Below are positions 57,993 to 64,000 of a DNA stretch of 64,000 nt, in pieces. The stretch spans positions 35,713 through 99,712 of the forward strand of contig DGWA01000010.1 of NCBI GenBank assembly GCA_002395105.1, given 5' to 3'. Position numbers and translations under genes: made by a program. How positions within the stretch are numbered: position 1 is the first letter of the stretch; every line of letters begins with the position of its first letter. The notes under the pieces were generated by a model. The model was not told the DNA's origin and did no database searches. It saw nothing but the letters and a program-made list of their open reading frames with translations. Origin of the DNA: Rickettsiales bacterium UBA4270 (GTDB lineage Bacteria > Pseudomonadota > Alphaproteobacteria > Rickettsiales > Deianiraeaceae).

Positions 57993-58232
57993 TTATTTTT
58001 TTCTATTTGATAATATTCCATATATAGAACCACAAATCCAGAATATTTCTAATGTCATTGAAGCTATATTTGTGTGTATACATAAACTTATAAATAAAAA
58101 TATAGATGAAATTAAGTTTATTACATTATATATAAGCATACTTGGTTTTTTTGTTTGTATCATAAAAAACGAACAAACAATACCTATCATTCCAATATAT
58201 CCAATTATATTTCCAAATAATCCAATGTTCAT
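57993..58232 (-). CDS. Small three-helix membrane protein (CBU_0592-like)
   Basis: 79 residues from the Met at 58232 (MNIGLFGNIIGYIGMIGIV) with three hydrophobic segments and a final NRKK. The pattern of a glycine-rich first helix, then a PSMLIYNVINLISSIFLF segment matches small hypothetical membrane proteins of the CBU_0592 type. Function unknown. A TATAAT ends only 3 bp before this ATG; a TATACT 5 bp further up may be used instead. Confidence 0.6.
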   Translation of the reverse strand: MNIGLFGNIIGYIGMIGIVCSFFMIQTKKPSMLIYNVINLISSIFLFISLCIHTNIASMTLEIFWICGSIYGILSNRKK

Positions 58233-58266
58233 ATTATTATAGTATAACAAAAAAACACACCAACAC

Positions 58267-58297
58267 AAAAAAAGCCAGAAGAAAAACTTCTGGCTTT
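58267..58297 (-). terminator. Intrinsic terminator of the repeat surface-protein gene
   Basis: A perfect 11-bp stem (58271-58281 with 58287-58297, loop of 5) is followed on the minus strand by a T run. It lies 16 bp past the stop codon of the gene at 58313-60574. Confidence 0.85.
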
Positions 58298-58312
58298 AAT
58301 ATTTTTAGAAAT

Positions 58313-60574
58313 TTAAAACCATCTATATCCTATTGTAAGCATGAAGTTATGTGTATAAACAGTATTCTTAAGTGGTACATTGCTTTTAATAGAAGAATTA
58401 CTGTTTATAGAAACACGATATGAGGCGGAAATTTCATATTTATCGTAAAGCAAAACTCTACTACCTAAACTAAATGTTTGACCTATGTTAAATTTATTTA
58501 TTGATGATGATGATATTTTCGAACCTATAAGTTCATTATTCATAAATGTTGACACTATATTGCTTTCGCTATAATTTATTCTTGCTAAGTTTATACCAGC
58601 CGATCCATATACTGTAAGATTAATATATTTTGTTATTTTAATGTCTGCACCAAAGTTAGCACTTAATTTACCAAATTCACGTATAGAGTAGTCACTGTTA
58701 TAATTAGTAGAAATAATCTGTTGTTTTGGCTGTTCTGATATTTGTATGTTTTCCTCTATGTTGTTATATGCAGGGACAGTAGCAATATCTTGCTCGTAAT
58801 TCACAAACATTGGTATTTGTTTTGTTGTTACGCCAATTTTACGCGCACCTACTTTAACAATATTTGGTGCTTTAATGACATGTTCTTTTTTTTCATATAC
58901 TGGTATGTTAACAGTAATATCTTTCATTTCTGCTTCTCCTGCTTCATTGAATACTGGCGTTTTTCCTACAACTCTTCCTTCATATACTGGTATGTTAACA
59001 GTAATATCTTTCATTTCTGGTGTTTGTCCTACAATGATTTCTTCTTTACCCGTTGGGACATTAACAGTAATATCTTTCATTTCTGGTATTTGTCCTACAA
59101 CAACTTCTTTTCTTTCTCCTGTATTAACTCCTGTTTTAACAGTAAAAGCATTGTCGCTTAAAGTGTTTCCTCTGTTTTCTACAATCATTTCATACTTAGG
59201 GATTGTTATGGTAGTTTCTTTCGCAGATTGTGGTATTTTTCTTATTATTTCTGTTTCACTTTTTTCATACGTTGGGACATTAACAGTAATATCTTTCATT
59301 TCTGCTTCTCCTGCTTCATTGAATACTGGCGTTTTTCCTACAACTCTTTTTTCATATACTGGTATGTTAACAGTAATATCTTTCATTTCTGGTGTTTGTC
59401 CTACAATGATTTCTTCTTTACCCGTTGGGACATTAACAGTAATATCTTTCATTTCTGCTTCTCCTGCTTCATTGAATACTGGCGTTTTTCCTACAACTCT
59501 TCCTTCATATACTGGTATGTTAACAGTAATATCTTTCATTTCTACTTCTCCTGTTTTATCAAATACTGGTACTTTCGTAGTAAAACTCTTTTTTTCAAAC
59601 ACAGGGACAGTAACATTTTTAGAGTCTACTAATACTGGCGTTTTTCCTACAACTCTTTTTTCATATACTGGTATGTTAACAGTAATATCTTTCATTTCTG
59701 GTGTTTGTCCTACAACAACTTCTTTTTTACCCGTTTGGACATTAACAGTAATATTGTCAACCATCGTTATTGGCACCTGGGCAACAACTTTTTTACCCGT
59801 TGGGACATTAGTAATATTTCTCATTACTGGTGTTTGTCCTACAACAACTTCTTTTTTACCCGTTGGGACATTAACAGTAATATCTTTCATTATTGGTGTT
59901 TGTTCTACAACTCTTTTTTCATATACTGGTATGTTAACAGTAATATCTTTCATTTCTGGTGTTTGTCCTACAACAACTTCTTTTTTACCCGTTTGGACAT
60001 TAACAGTAATATCTTTCATTTCTGGTGTTTGTCCTACAATGATTTCTTCTTTTGCGTTAGGTTTAATTGCATTAACTATAGAAACAGCAGAGAAATCCTT
60101 TGTGTTGGCAAGCGAATTATCAACTATAACTGGTTTATTTATGATAATATCGTTTTGGCCAGATAGATGTTCATGACTTATAGTACCACCATTTGTTTTT
60201 ACTATAGATACAGTATTTACTTCTTGTCGCAGTGAGTCCCGAAAATCCATTTTAGTTATTGGCCACATTCCAGCTACATCAATACCACTAAGCAAACTAA
60301 CGCGATCATTTAATTTAAAAAGCATGTCAAAATTCATTCCTACTATAGGCGAATGTTGTCCTTTTGTAGTTCTTTCGCTAAAACCTCCACTAAATGGGTT
60401 ATTAAGAACGCTACCATAATTATAACCAGCATAAATACTGCCTCTGAAGGACATCCTATCAAGCATTTTACTACTTGTGTCTTTTGTAAAACGACCATTA
60501 GCAGCAAATGCATCGTTACCAGCTATCATTAAACCAAACACTGGTACAAATATAAACTTTTTATCAAAACTCAT
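58313..60574 (-). CDS. Outer-membrane beta-barrel protein with a long repeat insertion
   Basis: 753 residues. A signal peptide (cleavage after DAFA) is followed by a barrel-like part (about 40-115, FRGSIYAGYNYGSVLNN). Next come about 450 residues dominated by degenerate repeats of roughly 20-35 residues, with MKDITVN recurring 11 times among variants (VPTGKKEVVVGQTPE, IPVYEKRVVGKTP, VFNEAGEAE). The C-terminal part (from about 610) is amphipathic strands ending in NFMLTIGYRWF, the terminal aromatic expected for barrel assembly. The repeats probably sit in an extracellular loop. No homologue recognised. Probably a surface antigen or adhesin. Confidence 0.72.
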   Translation of the reverse strand: MSFDKKFIFVPVFGLMIAGNDAFAANGRFTKDTSSKMLDRMSFRGSIYAGYNYGSVLNNPFSGGFSERTTKGQHSPIVGMNFDMLFKLNDRVSLLSGIDVAGMWPITKMDFRDSLRQEVNTVSIVKTNGGTISHEHLSGQNDIIINKPVIVDNSLANTKDFSAVSIVNAIKPNAKEEIIVGQTPEMKDITVNVQTGKKEVVVGQTPEMKDITVNIPVYEKRVVEQTPIMKDITVNVPTGKKEVVVGQTPVMRNITNVPTGKKVVAQVPITMVDNITVNVQTGKKEVVVGQTPEMKDITVNIPVYEKRVVGKTPVLVDSKNVTVPVFEKKSFTTKVPVFDKTGEVEMKDITVNIPVYEGRVVGKTPVFNEAGEAEMKDITVNVPTGKEEIIVGQTPEMKDITVNIPVYEKRVVGKTPVFNEAGEAEMKDITVNVPTYEKSETEIIRKIPQSAKETTITIPKYEMIVENRGNTLSDNAFTVKTGVNTGERKEVVVGQIPEMKDITVNVPTGKEEIIVGQTPEMKDITVNIPVYEGRVVGKTPVFNEAGEAEMKDITVNIPVYEKKEHVIKAPNIVKVGARKIGVTTKQIPMFVNYEQDIATVPAYNNIEENIQISEQPKQQIISTNYNSDYSIREFGKLSANFGADIKITKYINLTVYGSAGINLARINYSESNIVSTFMNNELIGSKISSSSINKFNIGQTFSLGSRVLLYDKYEISASYRVSINSNSSIKSNVPLKNTVYTHNFMLTIGYRWF
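58880..60060 (-). repeat. Intragenic repeat array of the surface protein
   Basis: Near-identical DNA blocks alternate in mosaic order. The block encoding MKDITVN recurs 11 times, and a longer block that also encodes TPVFNEAGEAE occurs three times (near 58905, 59277 and 59429). Such arrays change length by recombination. Confidence 0.8.
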
Positions 60575-60643
60575 AACAAATTAATAAACAAAACTAATGA
60601 AGAAATATAAACATCTGTTGGAATAAAAAAAAACTTACATAAG

Positions 60644-60672
60644 TGTAAATAGAACAAAAATATATTTGTCAA
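60644..60672 (-). promoter_or_regulatory. Promoter for the repeat surface-protein gene
   Basis: On the minus strand, TTGACA (60672-60667), a 17-bp spacer and TTTACA (60649-60644). The leader would be about 60 nt, longer than for most genes here. Confidence 0.5.
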
Positions 60673-60735
60673 GAAAAAAATTAATTCTTGCAAATTAAAT
60701 TTAGATAAGTTTAAAAGGTAATAATTAAAGTCTGT

Positions 60736-60811
60736 GCCTCAATAGCTCAGTCGGTAGAGCATGGGACTGAAAATCCCTGTGTCGGTGGTTCGATTCCACC
60801 TTGAGGCACCA
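60736..60811 (+). tRNA. tRNA-Phe (GAA)
   Basis: 76 nt with acceptor GCCTCAA/TTGAGGC, anticodon loop around GAA between GGGAC-type stem arms, T-loop TTCGATT, and an encoded CCA end. The 160 bp that follow (60812-60971) contain nothing I can recognise. Confidence 0.95.
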
Positions 60812-60971
60812 TTAATAAAATCTAATTACGTCACGAACAGCAAATGAGTTTACAACAGCATGTTTGTATGCGACGTTCATAATAAAATGTATAAAATTAT
60901 TTGTTTAATGTTTAAATTACTTATATAAGTAATAAAGTCTTATTTTATAGCATAATTTAACATAAAGTTTA

Positions 60972-61047
60972 TGGCAGGGGCAGTAGGACTTGAACCCACG
61001 ACCGACGGTTTTGGAGACCGCTACTCTACCAACTGAGCTATACCCCT
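60972..61047 (-). tRNA. tRNA-Trp (CCA)
   Basis: 76 nt on the minus strand with acceptor AGGGGTA/TGCCCCT, discriminator G, anticodon loop CTCCAAA giving anticodon CCA, and encoded CCA terminus. It lies 21 bp downstream of tRNA-Gly on the same strand, so they are probably one transcript. secE and nusG, common neighbours of tRNA-Trp, are not here. Confidence 0.95.
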
Positions 61048-61068
61048 AAAAACATTAAATATAAAAAT

Positions 61069-61142
61069 TGGAGCGGGTGATGGGAATCGAACCCACGTGG
61101 CTAGCTTGGAAGGCTAGAACTCTGCCATTGAGCTACACCCGC
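61069..61142 (-). tRNA. tRNA-Gly (UCC)
   Basis: 74 nt on the minus strand with acceptor GCGGGTG/CACCCGC, anticodon loop CTTCCAA giving UCC, discriminator U, and encoded CCA. The TTGCAATTTAT motif lies 29 nt upstream of its 5' end. Confidence 0.95.
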
Positions 61143-61492
61143 ATAATCTATAAAGGGTTAAAATGATAAACATAAATTGCAAGAAATTTTATTAAAACTT
61201 GTTTTTATGACTTAAAATACTATGTTGTTTTTATTTATTAATTTAAACTCTTGACAATTATTTTTTTAAATACAAAAGATTTTTTGATGTGATTTTGATC
61301 ACACATATTGTAGATCCTTAAAGAATATATAGTTTGTTTTGGTTTTTATATTTATTATAAAAATTAATTCAAGTTTCATAGTATTTTAGTAAAATTATTT
61401 AATAATTTTAGGTAATGATTAGAAATATTATTATTCTAATCATGTTTAACTTTAATTACTTATAGTTTTTACTCTGCATACGGTGAAAATCT
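61143..61492 (+). promoter_or_regulatory. Upstream region of 23S rRNA
   Basis: 350 bp with no ORF and no 16S rRNA or spacer tRNA. It holds a TTGACAATTA at 61251, which matches two strong -35 regions elsewhere, though its -10 is unclear. A TGTGA-N6-TCACA palindrome follows at 61288-61303, overlapped by a TTGATG. The remaining leader of about 190 nt is AT-rich. This is probably an independent 23S promoter with a regulatory site. Confidence 0.5.
61288..61303. promoter_or_regulatory. CRP/FNR-family operator-like palindrome
   Basis: TGTGATTTTGATCACA fits the CRP consensus TGTGA-N6-TCACA exactly at all ten conserved positions. It lies about 190 bp before the 23S 5' end. No crp-family gene is in the window. 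Confidence 0.45.
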
Positions 61493-61920
61493 CTTATAAA
61501 TTACGTAAGGGCGATTGGTGGATGCCTAGGCATTAACAGGCGATGAAGGGCGTAACAGACTGCGATAAGTTGCGGGGAGCTGTCAATAAGCATTGATCCG
61601 TGAATTCCCGAATGGGGAAACCCACCGCTTCGGCGGTATCAATGACTGAATACATAGGTTATTGAAGCGATACCAGGAGAACTGAAATATCTAAGTAACC
61701 TGAGGAAAAGAAATCAACCGAGATTCCGAAAGTAGTGACGAGCGAAATCGGAGGAGTCTAGTGCCTTTGAAATTAAAAGCAGAATTGTATGGAATGACAA
61801 ACGATACAAGGTGAAAGTCCTGTAAGCGTAGCCTAATTTTAAAGGACAAAAGTAGGGCGGGGCACGTGGAACCCTGTTTGAAGATGGGAGGATCTCCTTC
61901 CAAGACTAAATACTCGTTAA

Positions 61921-61967
<47 letters not shown>

Positions 61968-62545
61968 GGTTAGGGGAGTGAAATAGACACTGAAACCGAT
62001 TGCTTACAAGCAGTCAGAGCAGGAGTTTACTCTTGTGATGGCGTACCTTTTGCATAATGGGCCAGCGACTTATTATAATTGGCAAGCTTAATCCTTGTTA
62101 GGTGGAGGCATAGCGAAAGCGAGTCTTAAAGTGGCGCCAAGTCGATTGTAATAGACCCGAAACCAGAGCGAGCTATCCATGGGCAGATTGAAGGTGGATT
62201 AATCTCCACTGGAGGATCGAACTGGTGACCGTTGCAATGGTTTCGGATGACCTGTGGATAGGAGTGAAAGGCTAACCAAGCCTGGACATAGCTGGTTCTC
62301 TACGAAAACTATTTAGGTAGTGTGTCGTGTAAATTGTTAATTGGGGGTAGAGCTACTGATTGGACGAGGGGAACTCATCCTTCTGCCGAATTCAGTCAAA
62401 CTCCGAATACCAATTAATTTACCATGATAAACAGAATGTGGGGGAGAAGCTCCATGTTCGAGAGGGAAAGAGCCCAGACCGACGTCTAAGGTCCCAAAAT
62501 TATTGCTAAGTGTTATTGAAGGAAGTGGAAGAACTTTAACAGCTA

Positions 62546-62577
<32 letters not shown>

Positions 62578-62654
62578 GAAAGCGTAACAGCTCACTAGTC
62601 TAGTTTTTCTGCGCCGAAGATGGCCGGGACTAAAGCAATATACCGAAGACACGG

Positions 62655-63056
62655 GATTAAAGAGATTATTGATAAGTGTTTCACTTGTCTAATTGTTTTA
62701 TTTGTTTTTTTTATGAAGTTTAAAAATTTTTTAGCAGTTGTTGCTATTGCAACAATTTCAGTTGCTTGCTTAAAGATTCCTAATCAATTAGTTGTCTTGA
62801 ATGATGGAACAGTACCTGAACAGTACAGGACAGGTACAGCATGTTCAATTCTTAGTCTTGGAGATAACTCCATTGCAACCGCAGCAAGAAACGGTGGCAT
62901 TAAAAAAGTTGTATCTTCATCAGTGAGTAATTATTTTGGATTAGTAATTTGTACCCATGTTCAAGGAAATTAATTTAAAAGTAATTAAGCAATAGTTACC
63001 ATAGCATAGATGATTTGTGCTATGGTAATAAACGCTGTTCAATAATCTCTTTAATC
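62655..63056 (+). other. 23S rRNA intervening sequence (helix 45)
   Basis: A perfect 18-bp inverted repeat (GATTAAAGAGATTATTGA at 62655-62672 and its complement at 63039-63056) encloses 366 bases not present in normal 23S rRNA. A second hairpin of 11 bp lies inside (62996-63006 with 63018-63028). The long stem is the type of duplex cut by RNase III, so the mature 23S rRNA is probably in two pieces. The insert is more AT-rich than the surrounding rRNA. Confidence 0.9.
62713..62973 (+). CDS. TRL-like lipoprotein encoded inside the 23S intervening sequence
   Basis: 86 residues from the ATG at 62713, entirely within the intervening sequence and on the rRNA strand. A short basic start (MKFKNF), a hydrophobic stretch and the lipobox SVAC (Cys19) indicate a lipoprotein. 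The second half (GTACSILSLGDNSIATAARN, then GGIKKVVSSSVSNYFG and CTHVQG) matches the pattern of the TRL (tRNA-associated locus) family, small lipoproteins first noted beside tRNA genes. No Shine-Dalgarno sequence or clear promoter precedes it, so expression might depend on the rRNA transcript. The frame is open further upstream into the rRNA, but the signal peptide fixes the start. Confidence 0.72.
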   Translation: MKFKNFLAVVAIATISVACLKIPNQLVVLNDGTVPEQYRTGTACSILSLGDNSIATAARNGGIKKVVSSSVSNYFGLVICTHVQGN

Positions 63057-64000
63057 GGTAGTAGAGCGTTCTGTAAGCCGGCGAAGGCGCATCGGTGAGA
63101 TGTGCTGGAGGTATCAGAAGTGCGAATGCTGGCATGAGTAGCGTAATGCATGTGAGAGACATGCACACCGTATACCCAAGGTTTCCTATGTTAAGGTAAT
63201 CTGCGTAGGGTTAGCCGGTACCTAAGGTAAAGCCGAAAGGCGTAGCCGATGGAAATCAGGTTAATATTCCTGAGCCTGCAGATAGTGACAGATTATATGA
63301 TAAATGTATGATTATTGGATTTTGTATGTTTTGAATATAGTCTCGAGAAATAGCTCTGCATATAGGCCGTACTGTAAACCGACACTGGTGGGTGAGTAGA
63401 ATATACTAAGGTGATTGGGAGAACTATGCTGAAGGAACTCTGCAAATTGCATCTGTAACTTCGGGAAAAAGATGACCATCTATCGGCAACGGTGGAATGG
63501 TGGCACATAAATGGGGGTAACGACTGTTTACCAAAAACACAGGGCTCTGCGAACACGTTTAAGTGGATGTATAGGGTCTGACGCCTGCCCGGTGCTGGAA
63601 GATTAAGAAAAGGGGTGCAAGCTCTGGATTGAAGTCCCAGTAAACGGCGGCCTTAACCTTGAAGGTCCTAAGGTAGCGAAATTCCTTGTCGGGCAAGTTC
63701 CGACGCGCATGAATGGCGTAACGATTTCCCCACTGTCTCCAGCATAGACCCAGCGAAGTTGAATTTGTCGCGCTAATGCGATATACCCGCAGCTAGACGG
63801 AAAGACCCTATGAACCTTTACTACAACTTTACATTGATATTGGGAATTAAATGCGTAGAATAGGTGGTAGAATTTGAGACTGTGGCTCCGGTTGCAGTTG
63901 ATTCGACAAGTGAAATACCACTCTTTTGGTTTTTAATATCTAATCAAATTCCGTTAAGTGGAATTGTGACAGTGTATGGTGGGTAGTTTGACTGGGGCGG

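Noticed and set aside
58742..60176. Several plus-strand ORFs across the surface-protein repeats
   Set aside because: They are produced by the repeat units being stop-free on both strands; composition is not protein-like outside the repeats and there is no start context.
62620..62712. Upstream ATG at 62620 as the start of the TRL-like protein
   Set aside because: That ATG lies in conserved 23S sequence and would bury the signal peptide; the Met at 62713 gives a proper lipoprotein start.

Overview
The window is AT-rich (roughly 30% GC by eye) chromosomal DNA from a Gram-negative, most likely host-associated alphaproteobacterium with a reduced genome. The best guess is a Rickettsiales-like or similar lineage. 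Evidence: a 23S rRNA gene with no 16S upstream (tRNA-Trp and tRNA-Gly genes on the opposite strand lie there instead), orphan mrpC and virB10 genes scattered among housekeeping genes, alphaproteobacterial-type ExoD, LpxI and LpoA/LppC-like proteins, and housekeeping genes split out of their usual operons. An anaerobic ribonucleotide reductase (NrdD) suggests life at low oxygen. Species-level identity cannot be read from this sequence.

Layout. 1-4.7 kb: the 5' end of a cysteine desulfurase gene with a lipoprotein-type signal, nrdD and several unrecognised small proteins. 4.7-13.3 kb: rluC-like, dnaN, secF, lpxA, ftsH, argS. 13.3-24.2 kb: an amino-acid ABC ATPase, an LpoA/LppC-like lipoprotein, rpoD, hflC-exoD-lpxI, der, lpdA, rpmB. 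24.3-27.2 kb: a two-gene BcgI-like restriction-modification cassette whose specificity gene carries a (CT)13 tract, probably phase variable. 27.2-32.6 kb: lptF-holC-rluB-dcd, a DMT permease and trxA. 32.7-44.3 kb: an MsbA-like exporter, a parS centromere site, a small lipoprotein, folC, dnaQ, a catalytically degenerate pgk, lon, hemW, nth and skp/ompH. 44.4-51 kb: tRNA-Arg, virB10, tRNA-Cys, a fused amino-acid binding/permease gene, mrpC, ctpA and a pepA with a signal peptide. 51.1-58 kb: gyrA, a secreted hypothetical, a truncated glmU, tatD, pgpA and infC. 58.3-60.6 kb: a beta-barrel surface protein with a long degenerate repeat array. 60.7-64 kb: tRNA-Phe, tRNA-Trp, tRNA-Gly and the 5' part of 23S rRNA.

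The most unusual feature is in the 23S rRNA gene. Helix 45 is interrupted by an intervening sequence of about 400 bp, closed by a perfect 18-bp stem. It carries a complete 86-codon gene for a small lipoprotein resembling the TRL (tRNA-associated locus) family. A lipoprotein gene nested inside a ribosomal RNA gene is unlike the four-helix-bundle proteins usually found in 23S intervening sequences.

How the parts fit: lpxA, lpxI, msbA-like, lptF, skp and the beta-barrel protein show an outer membrane with LPS. ftsH, hflC, lon, ctpA and pepA form the proteolysis set. nrdD, dcd, dnaN, dnaQ, holC, gyrA and parS serve DNA precursor supply, replication and segregation. Many genes have a -10 box only 5-20 nt before the start codon and no Shine-Dalgarno sequence, so leaderless or short-leader mRNAs look common.
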